Positions 1 through 12,133 of a DNA stretch of 64,000 bases are shown here, in pieces. The translations under genes were made by a program, and so were the position numbers. This stretch comes from Cunninghamella blakesleeana (Eukaryota; Mucoromycota; Mucoromycetes; Mucorales; Cunninghamellaceae), in assembly GCA_017871115.1 (NCBI GenBank), contig JAFCIZ010000006.1, positions 3,038,001-3,102,000 of the forward strand, in the 5' to 3' direction. The notes beneath the pieces are model-generated. The model searched no databases and was not told the origin of the DNA. It saw only the letters and a program-made list of their open reading frames with translations. How positions within the stretch are numbered: the stretch's first letter is position 1; each line of letters starts with the position of its first letter.

Positions 1-3000
1 TTAGATAGTTTAAATAATTTAAATATACCACAGGTAAAGTATAAAAACGTTTAAATATATAATTGTTTGACAAAAAAAAAAAAAAGGAAATGGCAATATA
101 TTGATTCCATTTTTAATCTTTTCTTTTTTTCTTTTTTTTGAATTCTATACATATAGGCTAGAGTTATTCGTGATGGTAATACCCATTTTATTCCATCGGA
201 CCAATTGTATCCGGGTGATATTGTTATTTTAGAAGAAGGTGACATGGTATGTATAAATACATTTTACGCTTTTTTTATTCTGGATTTATCATATAAAAAT
301 ACTATATATAGAAAGTAAATGATTATTTGATGTTTTAATATACATACTTCTTTTCTCTATTGATTTACTAATTTAAAAAATTATAGGTGCCTGCTGATCT
401 TCGATTAATTGAAACTAGTCAATTGGAATTAGTAGAAAGTATCCTTACAGGTGAAAGTCTTCCTGTCCAAAAATCAACTGATCCCGTTACATCAAAAGTA
501 AAATAAACAAATAAAACGGATACTAAAAGAAAAAAAAAGAAAAATACATTTTTGTTATAGTTTCTCATTTTGAGGGTCAATAATTTTATTGCCACTATTA
601 TGATTATTATTATTACTATTAGAACTGTCTTATTCCTGCTGCCGATTGTTTAGGAAATGCATTCATGTCAACTGTAGTTGCCCGTGGAAGAGGAAAAGGA
701 ATTGTAGTTCGAACCGGTTCATATACTGAAGTATTAAATAATAAAATAGAAATTAATTTAATGATGACGATTATTATCATCATGTATTTATATCTTTTTT
801 TTTAAAAAAAAAAAAAAAAATAGATTGGAAAAATTAGCTCTGCAATCCAAAATGGGTCAGATAAAAAAACAAAAACTCTTATCCAACGTAAATTGGATAA
901 ACTTGGAAAATGTTTGGTTTTACTTGCTATTCTTTTATGTGTTCTTATTATTATTATTGGTGTTATTTGGAAAAAAAATGTTCGAGAGATGATTAATATT
1001 GGTTTAAGGTACACATTAAAAAATTGAATATATAATAGAAAAAAATTGGCACATGTATAGCTTTCTATGTTATAATCATCATTTATTACTATTCTTACTA
1101 TCTTTATACAAATTAATAAATAAAAATAGCTTGGCAGTGTCTGTTATCCCTGAAGGTCTTGTCGCTGTAACAACTGTGACAATGGCTCTTGGTGTTCGAA
1201 GAATGTCTAAAAAGTAAATATGATTAAATATATACACATAATTTGATGTATATACAAGTGTACTGATCATTCACCGTATTAATAATAATGATTTTTTTTT
1301 CTCTTTCATTTTATAATATTAGGCAATGTATAATAAGAACTTTACCAGCCGTAGAGTCATTGGGAAGTGTAACAGCAATATGTTCAGATAAGGTAAAAAG
1401 TTATATAAAAATAGAGTTTTTTCTTCTTGTTTGACTTTTTTTTTCTTTAAATATGAAAATATATATTGCATAATTTCCTATTTGGGTTTAGTATGTTTTT
1501 TAAAAAAAGTTTTTTTTTTTTTTCTTTTACTCTTAATTAATAGACGGGGACATTAACTATTGGGGATATGACAGTAACAAGCTTATGGACATCCGATGGT
1601 ACGGTTTATGATTTTACACATACAGAATTTCTTGAACAACAATTAAAGCAACAAAGAATAAATGGTTCTAAAAGTAACAATGTAAATATATCTAATCATC
1701 CATATTTTCCTCATCATCACCCATCGACTCTTCTTGAATATGCTATGATGATTAGCGCCCTTTGTAATAATGCAGCAACTAAATATATACCCGAAACAAA
1801 AGAAACCAAATCCATTGGCGATCCAACCGAGATAGCATTATTAATAGCAGCAGAAAAATTAAACATGGGACCTTCCCTTTGGGCATCTCAATATGGTTGT
1901 AAACGATATGAAGAAAAAGCTTTTGATAGCGATCGAAAATTAATGAGCGTTTTATATTCAACATCACTTTTATCATCATCACCATTGGCATTATCACCAT
2001 CTACTTCTTTGTCATCTAATATATCCATTATCTCTTCATCCTTTTTAAACAAAAACAACAAGAGCTGCAATGATAATAATAATAATAATAACAATAATAA
2101 TAATAATAATACACCAATAGATGGTTTAATAATCGAAGATAATATGATGGTTTGTAAAGGTGCACCAGAAGAAGTCCTTAAAATATGTACACATTACATC
2201 ATGAATGATACAACACAATTGATAGATACTGCTTTTCAAGAATCTGTTTTAAAACAAAATCATCAAATGGCAGCTCAAGGATTACGAGTACTTGGCCTTG
2301 CAATGAAATGTTCGTCCTCTCTTTCAACTAATACTGCTACCGCTTCCTTCGCTTCCAAACCTTCCTCTAGTTTAGCATCGCCTACTTTAGTAAGTCAACA
2401 TCATTCTTATGTGTCCTATGTTGACCATCATGATACAGACTCCTCAGTATCATCAGATACATGTTCCATCATCAATGATAACAACAATAATATTGAAGTG
2501 ATAGAAAATCAAGAAGATGAAAAAGAAAAATTACAAGACGATCAGGACTTTTTTTTGGAACAACATCTTATTTTTGTTGGTTTAATTGGTATGGTCGATC
2601 CCCCAAAAACCGGTGTTCATGAATCTATAATTGCTTGCCAAGAAGCTGGTATTCAAGTCATTATGATTACGGGTGATCACATCACTACTGCAACAGCTAT
2701 TGCTTCTCAATTAGGAATATATAATTCCCAAATTGAATTTAAAGTAAGTGGATAAAGAAAAAAGAAAATGAAATATATACATATAATTTGAATGTTTAAT
2801 AATAAATGACTAATGGTTATATATATAGAGTAAAGTTATTAATGGACAAGAATTAGAATCAATGCCAATAGATACACTTGCCAAATTAGAACCTTTCCCT
2901 TCTGTGTTTGCACGAGTTAGTCCTGATAATAAATTAAAAATTATACAAGCATTACAACAAAAAGGTGAAGTTGTTGCTATGACTGGTGATGGAGTTAATG

Positions 3001-4255
3001 GTATGATTATAAAAATAACAATAAAATATAAAATGTATAAATACAAGTACTATCATACTAATTGTTGTGATTATTTTTATTATTATTATAACATAGATGC
3101 TGCTGCCATTAAACATGCTGATGTTGGTGTAGCTATGGGTTCAGGAACAGAAATAACAAAACAAGCTGCCGATGTAGTACTATTAGATAACAGCTTCTTA
3201 ACTATCGTGTCTGCTATTGAAGAAGGTCGCCATGTCTTTGATAATATTTTAAAATTCATTGTGTATCTTTTAAGTTGTAATTGTGCTGAAATCTTTTTAA
3301 TGTTGATATGTACTATTATTAATGTGGACATGCCATTGACTGTGATGATGCTTTTATGGGCTAATATTATTGGTAATATATATATTATAAAAAATAATCA
3401 AAAACGAACAATATCAATTGAATTATTTATTTTTATTATTTTTACTATCATTTTATGATATTAGCCGATATCCCACCATCCATGGCTTTAGGCGTTGAAC
3501 CCAAAGAAATTGGATTAATGAAAAGGAACCCTAGACAATCTACTCAGAATGTTATTACAAAAGTAACTTGGATTATTATTTTATTCCAATCCTTTTTAAT
3601 AGCTGGAATGACAATTACTACTTATCTCATGGCAATTTTTGTATTGAGATATCCTCTACCTCAAGCTCAAACTTTGGTAAAAATATAATTAGATATATAT
3701 TTATATTTATATATATATTGGTATGAAAAAAAAATTAAAGAAAAAAAAACTAATTATTCCTAATGATTTCTGAATCCTCTCTATTTTTCATTTTTTTTTT
3801 AAAAAAAAAAAAGGCCTTTACAACTTTGACCACATTACAGTTAGTTCAATCGTTTTATTCAAGAAGTATCTCTCAATCTATTTTGAAAACTGGTATCACA
3901 AGTAATCGTTGGTTAATATATGCCTTCTTCATATCTTTTAGTTCAATGTTAATTGGAATCTATGTTCCAGGTAAAATATATATTAATATAGAACAGGGGA
4001 ATGGAACACAAAACTATATTTTCTTTTTAAAATCGTATCATTCGGAAAAAAAACGTGATAAATTTGGTTCTGTGTTACTTAATTTTTTTTTTTCTTATTT
4101 TAATTGCTTTTTTTAAAATAGGTATTTCTCAGTGGTTAGAATTGACATTCATGAATAGCATATCTTGGGGGATGGTTTTTATTTGTTGTTTTATTCAACT
4201 GATATTGGTAGAAAGTGGAAAATGGTGTATTAGACATTGGCGTTGTATTATTTAA
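1..4255 (+). CDS. Type II P-type cation-transporting ATPase, 5'-truncated by window edge
   Basis: Ion pump that couples ATP hydrolysis to cation transport across a membrane. Exons read at 1-33, 157-246, 387-497, 623-730, 824-1008, 1130-1213, 1323-1392, 1544-2743, 2829-3000, 3097-3372, 3465-3676, 3814-3970 and 4122-4255; all join in frame. Seen in order: the actuator-domain TGES (exon 387-497), M4 motif IPEGL (exon 1130-1213), the phosphorylation site CSDK/TGTLT split by the intron 1393-1543, nucleotide-domain KGAPE near 2155, MITGD near 2670, and GDGVN/D split by the intron 3001-3096. Several C-terminal membrane helices follow. The nucleotide domain carries Ser-rich and poly-Asn insertions (about 1960-2115 and 2310-2560). 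The subfamily is not settled: the M4 PEGL and C-terminal GVEP resemble PMR1-like IIA pumps, while other stretches resemble fungal ENA-like (IID) sodium/potassium exporters. The N-terminal cytosolic part lies upstream of the window. Confidence 0.93.
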
Positions 4256-4332
4256 AAGGAAAAAAAATTGAACTCTATCTTTTTTTAAAAAAAATGAATT
4301 CTGTTATATATATCGCATTGAAATGAATTACT

Positions 4333-4367
<35 letters not shown>

Positions 4368-4384
4368 TATGCAATTTATCTCTA

Positions 4385-4425
<41 letters not shown>

Positions 4426-4687
4426 TTATTTATATTAAAAAAAATCTATATTAAATAAATAAATAATAACAGAAATGATATTATTTTTTATTATTCTTTT
4501 ATAAATTATATATTTAATTGTATATAAAAAATAAAAAATAATTAAGAATAATAATAATAAAGTGTACGGAAAAGTAAAAAAGAAAAATTGTAAAAAAAAA
4601 AAAAGATATATTATATATACTATATATAATACAAAAATGATTGAGTTGTATTACAATACAAATAAAATAAAATAATAAGAATAATAA

Positions 4688-4723
<36 letters not shown>

Positions 4724-4789
4724 TTAAAAAAAAGACAAAAGGAAAAAATGAAGGAAAGTGAAGAGGGGGAATATATAAAACTACATTTC
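4256..4789. other. Convergent intergenic region, AT microsatellites
   Basis: Lies between two convergent genes and so holds both 3' UTRs. Contains (TTA)n and long (TA)n tracts near 4330-4420 and (AAT)n near 4670-4720. I see no RNA gene or conserved ORF. Confidence 0.7.
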
Positions 4790-5992
4790 TTAATAAAGAG
4801 AGGAGGGGCTATTATTATTGTTGTTTTCTTGGGTATCATTCATCATCCAAGAAGGTTTAGCGGCCAAAGGTTTAATAGGAGGAGGGGATCGTTTTAATTT
4901 TAAATGTCTACCCATACGATGGACACGAAGATGTCGACGCATATTACTTTGAACACTAAATTTACGTGAACAACCTTCTTCTGGACATTCAAAAGGTTTC
5001 TCTCCAGTATGAGAATATGTATGAATACGAAGTGATGAAGGTCTTGAAAATCCTTTTTGGCAATATGGACATTGATATTTGTTGTTGTTACTATTTTTAT
5101 CGTTATTTTTATTATCATTGATGGAATTCTGTTGCTGTTGTAAAGGTGTAGGAACAGTATTAATACAATCTTCTTCATTTGTATGGTCACTTAAATGGTG
5201 ATGATCTTCTTCTTCTTCATCAGTATCAAAATAATGGCGATGTTGCTCATCAGCTATAGAAGAGCTTTGAATAGATGATGGACTTACAGGTAAAGAAGTC
5301 GTAGTAGTAGTAGAATGAGATGATCGAAGAGAAGGTGGAGGGGATGTAGAAGAAGAAGGATGATGCTGATGATGATTTAAAGGAGATTGATATAAAGTAT
5401 GTTGCATGATTGTATCCAAAGTGCTTGTTGAAATCGCCCTGCGATGTTGTTGATGAAAAGTACCTAAGAATGAATGAGTTGTTGTAGTTGTTTTAGAATG
5501 AGAAAAAGAAGAATGACTATTATGATGATGATGATGATGATCGTCATCGTTATCATTACTATTAGTATTATTATTATTATTTGTTGTTGTTAATGAAGAA
5601 GATGATGATAGAGAAGGAGAAGTAATATAAGGATGCGTATAATCAGAATAAGATCTAGAATGTAGATTTCTTGCTGAACGATGATGATGGTATGGATATT
5701 GATACAAAGGAGTAGGTCGAATAGGAAAATGATTATTGTTATTGGACCATGTAGTCATAGGCTCTATTGGTTTTGGTGTAGAAAGTGATAAATTTTCTAA
5801 ATGACTTGTAAGCCCCAAATTGTTATTATTATGTACATCAGATAATTGACGTCTATGGTCCAATTTTTCATTATTATTATTATTATTATTATTATTGTTG
5901 TTTTGTGTTGTTGAAGTGGTTGTAGTATTATCAATACCAAATCCTTCTAACATTAACTGAATAGATGGTAGTGTTGGCTTTTGTAAAGACAT
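4790..5992 (-). CDS. C2H2 zinc-finger protein, likely transcription factor
   Basis: Single-exon protein of 400 aa. The first 300 residues are low complexity: poly-Asn, poly-His, and Ser/Thr/His-rich segments. Two adjacent C2H2 fingers sit at about residues 302-354. The first is CPYC followed by HTYSH, then a TGEKPF linker, and the second has a wider C-x4-C spacing and ends HLRVH. A basic, Pro-rich stretch (RSPPP, about residues 370-375) follows. Paired C-terminal fingers with this linker are typical of sequence-specific fungal regulators, so nuclear DNA binding is expected; targets cannot be inferred. The start was chosen as the first ATG of the frame, just downstream of a long AT-rich leader. 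Antisense and frame-shifted reading frames over the same bases are shadows of the triplet repeats. Confidence 0.9.
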   Translation of the reverse strand: MSLQKPTLPSIQLMLEGFGIDNTTTTSTTQNNNNNNNNNNNEKLDHRRQLSDVHNNNNLGLTSHLENLSLSTPKPIEPMTTWSNNNNHFPIRPTPLYQYPYHHHRSARNLHSRSYSDYTHPYITSPSLSSSSSLTTTNNNNNTNSNDNDDDHHHHHHNSHSSFSHSKTTTTTHSFLGTFHQQHRRAISTSTLDTIMQHTLYQSPLNHHQHHPSSSTSPPPSLRSSHSTTTTTSLPVSPSSIQSSSIADEQHRHYFDTDEEEEDHHHLSDHTNEEDCINTVPTPLQQQQNSINDNKNNDKNSNNNKYQCPYCQKGFSRPSSLRIHTYSHTGEKPFECPEEGCSRKFSVQSNMRRHLRVHRMGRHLKLKRSPPPIKPLAAKPSWMMNDTQENNNNNSPSSLY

Positions 5993-6812
5993 AGTAGTAT
6001 TTTAAAAAAATATAAATATAAATATAATTATAATTATAAATATATATAAAATAAAAAAGGAAAGGAGTGATTTAAAAAATAAGGAATGGAGAGAAGAAAA
6101 AAATGATAATGAATTTAAAGAGAAGAAAAAGAAAAAGAAGAGAAAAAAAATATATTATTTAAAATAAATATAAAAAAAGGAAAAGGAGTGGAAAAAAAAA
6201 AAAAAAAAAAAAAAAAAAGATGATCACCAAATTATATATTTTAGTCCAAAAAGTTCAAAAAAAAAGCTGTGGTTTAAAAAAATAAAAAGATCAAAAAATT
6301 ATAATTTTTTAACCAATCAATTTAATGTTAAGTCTAAATTGATTATATCAAAAAACTCCTTAACAAATAAAAATAAAAAAACGGAAAAATGATGGCCGAA
6401 TTACCTATCCTTCCTTAAGGTAGATCTTTCTTTATTTATATAATAAGAAATATAAAAACCCTACATATGCCATGCTTTCTTTTTTAAATTATAATTTGTT
6501 GATCATTTTCTATTCTTAATTATATAAAAATAAAAAAGAAGGAGGGAAGGGATAATTTTAAAAAAAAAGTTTTTTTTTGACGACTGTTTTTTTAAATAAG
6601 AAAAATAAAATATTAATATTTATATTTAGTTACAAAAGAAAGTGCCGACAATCTGAGTAAATGAATCTATTTCCTTAATAAAAAAAACTAATTATAATAA
6701 TAATAATAATAATAATAATATATAACTTGATCGCCGATCTTTATCATCAACTAAATTAAACTATCAGCTGATATGAATGATTCTTTTATTAAAAATTAAA
6801 AAAAAAAAAGAT
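5993..6812. other. Intergenic: upstream region of the C2H2 gene, 3' UTR of the Ytp1-like gene
   Basis: About 820 bp with no supportable gene. Holds a poly-A tract of more than 25 nt near 6191-6218, several shorter A and T runs, and an (AAT)n microsatellite near 6695-6720. Presumably contains the promoter of the C2H2 gene, which reads away to the left. Confidence 0.6.
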
Positions 6813-8464
6813 TTATAAACGTCCATCATTACTACTACTACTACTACTACTAATACTATTAATACTAATACTACTAATATTATTATTACTATTATTATTT
6901 TCACTTGTATAGTTATAATTATTATGATTATATCTTGCACGTTCTTCTGATCCACTTGAAGTATCAATAGTATCATCATCCGTTAATCCGTCTTGTTCAT
7001 CTTGACTATTATTATTATTATGATTATGATTATTATTTTTAGTATTGATATCCATATTAGTACATCTGGCACGTCTTCTTTTAGATTTTTTCATTTGTCT
7101 TTCCTTACGTTTTCCACTTTCAGTTTTATGTAAACTATTGGTTTCATTACTTGAACTATGACTATCCGTATATTCTTGTTGCTGTTGTTGCCAAGAATGT
7201 CGGTGATGTGAAGAGATTGAAGTGGAAGTGGTAGTAGTAGAAGAAGACAGACTAGTAACCATAGTAGAAGTGGATTTAGGTCTGGGTGGTGAGAAAAGGG
7301 TGGTAGAAGAAGAACCAGAAAAACGCTGATGATGATTCAAATTAACAGGTGATGTTGTATAATCATAATTTTGTATTTCATCAGGCAAAATACCACCTAC
7401 CCCTGTAACGCTTGATAAAGAGACAGTTTTACGCATACGATCGTTGTTATTATAATAAGGGCTAGGAAGACTACTATTATTGTTTTGCATAGCTGTAGAT
7501 ATTAAAAGAGATCGCCGTTTGGCCCTGTATTGGCTAGGTCTCATTGGCGGAGAAGAAGGAGCTGCATTGTTATTTTTAGGACTAGTTGCCATAATAGGTG
7601 ACGAAGATGATGGTGAAGATGACAATGGTACCAAAGGGACGGAAGTGAAATGTTGTTGTGAAGGGTCATATAAAGTAGAGGATGAAGTAGGTGTTGTCAT
7701 TTTATTGGGATCAAAATATTTCTGTGGTAAATAAGGTTGACTCATGGAGATTGGTAAATCACTTGTTGCCAAGTTTGAATAATTATAATGACTAGATTTT
7801 ATGGATGAAAGGTATAACGAACTTAGAATCATAACATAAGTAATCCAAAGAAAAGAAATTGCCAAAATAATGTTGATATAAGTAGAAGGGTCTTCGATAC
7901 TATTTCTTATTATTTCTACAAAACTAGATGTGGTTCCAATAAATAATACACCGCTCGCCGTTATCATAAAACATGATAATAATCCACATACAATGGTAAT
8001 AGACGCAAATACTGATTGATGTTTGCATGAAGTTGAAGTGGAATGATTATGGTTGTTATGATGATCATGATGAGTACCTGTTAATTGTCTATAAGTGGTT
8101 TCAAAATCATTGACTCTTCTTTGTCCGATGTCAAGATCATCTACACATGTTGTATCATCATCATTCGTATCATTATCATTATCATCACAGTTTGTATTAA
8201 AAGTACTAGAAGCACGAGAGTAAAGTTTGGGTAAATTATCCAAAGTTGATTTTCTAAACAAGACTTGAAGAAGACGAGCAAAACCCCCTGTCATCAATAT
8301 ATATCCTAACGTTGTTTGAAGTTCAATTTCATAATTATCATCTGCTGCATAGCTTGTTAGTATTGCTATAAATAAAACAACAATAAAAAAAAATATATTA
8401 TTTAAAAAGGAATGAGTAATCTGACTATATATGGTATATATGCCATAATCATAACAATAATAAA

Positions 8465-8522
<58 letters not shown>

Positions 8523-9499
8523 TATTCTATTTACTTACATTTTCCTGTCCAACAAATGATGAGACCATTAACAATATTTCTTTTTTGCAAATAGGGTATC
8601 CAAGGTTGAAGAGTCATTGCTAAAGAAAGTATACCACCTGTAGTCCATAATAAGCCGAGATTAACCGCTTTCCATGATGATAAAATGATAGGAGTATCTA
8701 TTAAAAAAAAAAAAAAAAAAAAAAAAGAGAGAGAGAATAAATAAATAAATAAATAAATTTAATAAATGAATGAATACAAATAGTAAATAAATAGATTGAT
8801 AATTAAAAATACATTACCCCACCAAATAAAAGAAATAAACCCCCATAGTAACATAAAAATAGCCTCATAAAATTCAGGCGACGGAGATTGACGAGGAAGC
8901 TTGATGATATTCAACAAGTGTAAAAGAGCCAAAGAACCATAAAGAAGTAAACCAGTTCCAGTAGCTATAGGTAAATACCATTGGCTAAATGAATCAAAAG
9001 TAAAGGTATATACGAAAAGGCTTGATATCCAATAAAAGTATCCAAGAGTTAAAATACTCCATTCCAAACCTAAAGCAATTATTTCATATTGACCAGTTAT
9101 AAAGTCAGAAAGAGAAGAGAATAATTTATATATCGTTGTATCTTGATGATGAGAAAGAAAAGTCAAGCCGTGTTTGTTATATTCAATAATACTTTGGACA
9201 CAAAATAATACAAATAAAAGAGTACTTAATGCTAAATAAAAAATTGTTACAAAAGTTGATGAGGTTGCTGTTGTAGTAAGTTGTATGATCCAGCCAGTAA
9301 TAAAACTACAACAATAAAGAAAAAAACTAATACCAAAAGATATATATTGGCGTTTTTTTTGACTAGGTGATTTTTGAGTGAGACTATAAGGGTAACAACA
9401 TAAAAATATTATGGAAATACAAAGTAAATGTAAAGTGTTTATCATGTTTGGAGTTTGTACGTGTTGGGAAAAGGAATGGTCAAAAATGTTTTTATCCAT
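6813..9499 (-). CDS. Ytp1-family integral membrane protein with long disordered tail
   Basis: Exons 8818-9499, 8539-8697 and 6813-8365 give 797 aa with consistent phases. The N-terminal ~375 residues hold about eight hydrophobic segments. The spliced region around the first junction has the Ytp1-family pattern: a LLWG-containing helix, then a Trp-rich helix with WTTGG, then RNIV and a TLGYILMTGGFAR helix, then a final pair of helices (exon 3, about 7800-8000). Yeast Ytp1 is a membrane protein of poorly defined function. From about residue 385 to the end the protein is Ser/Asn/Thr-rich with a basic patch (KSKRRRAR), predicted cytosolic and disordered, and longer than I expect for the family. 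Family assignment is by motif similarity recalled from known members; function remains unknown. Confidence 0.82.
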
Positions 9500-9925
9500 A
9501 ATAATAATAGTAGATGGTTATAAATAATAATAATGAGAGGTAAGGTATAATAATTTATATATATAAACAAAAAAAATTATAGTATATTTCAATAAAAGAC
9601 TGACATGAGTTTTCTTTAGTAAGAATTTTTTTCTATTGCGTTATTTACAAATGTATTACTATTATTATTTTAAAAATAATAATAATAAATAATAATAAAA
9701 AGGTATAAAGGAAAAGAAAGAAAGAGAAAAAGAGAGAAAATGGGAAATCCAAAAAAATTAAAAAAAATCGGAGATTGAAAAAATTAATAAATATTAGTGC
9801 TACTCATTTTGGCAAAAACAAAAAAAAACATTATAAGAATAACACATGAAATCACTTTAAGGCATATTATTATATTTTTATATATATTTTTATTGTTCTT
9901 ATTCTTCTTTTGTATTTGAAATAAT
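9500..9925. other. Intergenic: promoter side of the Ytp1-like gene
   Basis: About 425 bp, AT-rich, between the start of the Ytp1-like gene and the stop of the Rieske gene (both on the minus strand). Short (AAT)n and purine-rich runs only; no ORF or RNA gene seen. Confidence 0.6.
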
Positions 9926-11104
9926 CTAACCAATAATAAGTTTATCGTCTTGGAAATTGTATTCTATTAAAAAGAAAAAAAATAATACTATTAATAATTT
10001 GCTATTTTTTTTTAAAAATATATAATTTACATTTATTTTAACCTTACCAGGAATTTCGAGGTTAAGAGGAGCGGGACCTCTACGGATACGGCCAGAAATA
10101 TCATAATGGGAACCGTGACAAGGACAATACCAACCACCAAAATCACCAGCTTCACCAATAGGTACACAACCCCTTTTTAATAATAATATTGATAATAAAA
10201 AAAAATCATAAATATGTATATATATTTCTATAGCTATTTTTTTCCTTTTTTGATTTTTGATATTATTATTATTATTATTTTAAATCACACTTACAAATGA
10301 GTACAAACACCCAACATAACTAACCATTCAGGACGCTTAACACGTTCGGCATCTTGTTGAGGATCACGTAATTCAGCAATATTAACAGTGTTGGCTTCAG
10401 CAATTTCATCTTGAGTACGATGACGGATGAAAACAGGCTTACCACGCCATTTGATTGTAACATTTTTACCTTCAGGAATAGAGGCTAAATCAACTTCGGC
10501 TTTAGCTAAAGCTAAAACATCAGCGGATGCGGACATATTGGCTAAGAAATCAGAGACTGTAGCTTGAGCACCGGCAGCTGAAATTAAACCTGTTGTACCA
10601 ATCATCATATAAGCAAAAGATTTACTAGCATCACCACTGGTTTTGGTCTTCTTATATTTAGAAAAGTCGGGTACGTTAGTGGTATGGTTATGACGAACTT
10701 GGAAAGCAGTAGTAGGGGCAACTATTTATTAATAATATATATTGATATTGATATATAAAAAAATAAAATAATAATAATAATAATTTAACACTCATTACAT
10801 TGAAATAATAATAATATTAATAATACAATATGTCCACTTTTTAATCATTATTATAACTGAATCCAATTATTATTTTTTTAATATCCAACTTTGATTATCG
10901 CTTACCATTTACTGCAGAAGAATTGATCAAACCATTAGAAGTACGTTGTTTAATAGCACTACTTTTGTTGGTAGAATGATGTTCTTCGTCGCTTTTAGTT
11001 GAAGATACATGGAAAATATGTCTTAAGGCTGAAGCTGAAGCTGGAACATTGTTATAAGAACGATTGACAATGGCAGACGCAAAGGTGCGTGATAAAGAAG
11101 CCAT
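9926..11104 (-). CDS. RIP1: Rieske iron-sulfur subunit of cytochrome bc1 complex (complex III)
   Basis: Ubiquinol-cytochrome c reductase subunit that carries the 2Fe-2S cluster accepting electrons from ubiquinol at the inner mitochondrial membrane. Exons 10906-11104, 10295-10721, 10048-10172 and 9926-9963 give 262 aa with matching phases. The cluster boxes are complete: CTHLGC at about residues 206-211 (its codons split by an intron between Leu and Gly) and CPCHGS at about 225-230, supplying two Cys and two His ligands plus the disulfide Cys pair. A single transmembrane segment ([16 protein letters not shown] region) precedes the hinge. The first ~70 residues are Ser/Arg-rich, consistent with a mitochondrial presequence. 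It ends [12 protein letters not shown], the family-typical C-terminus. The last exon is only 38 nt. Confidence 0.97.
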
Positions 11105-11480
11105 AGTTGTATTAAAAAGGAAGAGTGGGGAGTAAATGAAAAAAAGTTACTATCAAAAGAAAAAAAAAAAAGAGGAAGAAAAGAGAATATAAAAAAGTTT
11201 TTTTCCTTCAATATATCAGCGGAAAATAAAAAAATTCACCCTCTTTTTTTTTTTATTCAACCTTGTCTATTTTTTTTTCTTATCCAAATTGGACGTCACC
11301 GGCGGTAATTTAATCTTTTTCGTTTTCTCTATCTATTGTAACTTTGGCATGAAATTTGATAAAAAAAGATATGCAATTTTATTGATATATGTATTAATAT
11401 TTTAAAAATGAAATAATAATTTTTATAATGGGATGAATGAATTAAAAAAATATAAATATGCACAATATAAACATAGGCAC
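11105..11480. promoter_or_regulatory. Rieske gene upstream region with CRE-like palindrome
   Basis: About 375 bp between the Rieske start codon and the stop codon of the ZNHIT3-like gene (both minus strand), so it should hold the Rieske promoter. Near 11287-11303 lies the only GC-richer patch, ATTGGACGTCACCGGCGG, which includes a GACGTC palindrome like bZIP/CREB sites and an overlapping ATTGG (inverted CCAAT). Binding is not shown. Confidence 0.4.
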
Positions 11481-12133
11481 TCATGCTGTTGGATTAGTTG
11501 TTTGTAAGAGTAATTGTAAAAATTCTTCAAATCCTTCATCTTCTGATCGAATTGTTTCTAATATTTTTTCAGGTTGGGAAGATTCATCTATTTTACTTAT
11601 CAATTCCCGAAGTTTTTTATGCTTAAGAAAAGATTTAATTTGCGGTGACTGTGCTAATAATTGTAATTGTTCTTGACTTAGGCGGCTATCATCCTCTTCT
11701 TCTTCCTCTATCTCTTGTTCTTTATTCTTTTTCGTTTTATTTTTCGTAATGGGTTCGGTTTCTAATAAAATATAATAAATTATTTATACTTTCTTTTATA
11801 ATAAGTTTATTATGTATATATTTCTAACCTGGAGGTGGTATGTTTTGACATGGAGTTTCTACAAAATATTATTAAAATAAGATAAGAATCAACTAAATAA
11901 AAGAAAAAAAATCCTCATTTTATAAATATTTTTATCTTTATTTTTACCTTTATGAGTTTTATAACAAGCTAAGGAACAACTATTTTTTTAATAAAAAAAT
12001 TATATATTACATATAAGTAAATTGTAGTCGATCTTTAAATAGTAAAAAACAAACTGACTCACTATGGTATTCTACAAGTGGAACATTTATATTTAGCTGT
12101 TGCTTCTTGACATATTGTGCATTTTTTATCCAT
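11481..12133 (-). CDS. HIT-type zinc finger protein, ZNHIT3/Hit1-like (box C/D snoRNP assembly)
   Basis: Exons 12063-12133, 11948-11979, 11829-11858 and 11481-11761 give 137 aa in consistent phase; the two middle exons are only 32 and 30 nt. The N-terminus has the zf-HIT pattern: CTIC, a CSTC pair, then CSLACYKTHK with the closing His/Cys residues at CQNIPPP. After an acidic/Lys linker the C-terminal half has the ZNHIT3/Hit1 core: LSQEQLQLLAQS, IKSFLKHKKLRELI, then a DESSQPEKILE and EFLQLLLQ segment. In known members this region binds the Rsa1/NUFIP partner in C/D snoRNP biogenesis in the nucleus. The role is inferred from the family. The gene is too finely split for an ORF caller to find its N-terminus. 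Confidence 0.87.

Noticed and set aside
4900..5190. Alternative minus-strand frame over the zinc fingers
   Set aside because: It is the +1 frame of the C2H2 coding region; Cys and His ligands appear only in the chosen frame.
7480..7734. Antisense frame over the Ytp1-like tail
   Set aside because: Shadow of the Ser/Thr-rich sense coding sequence.
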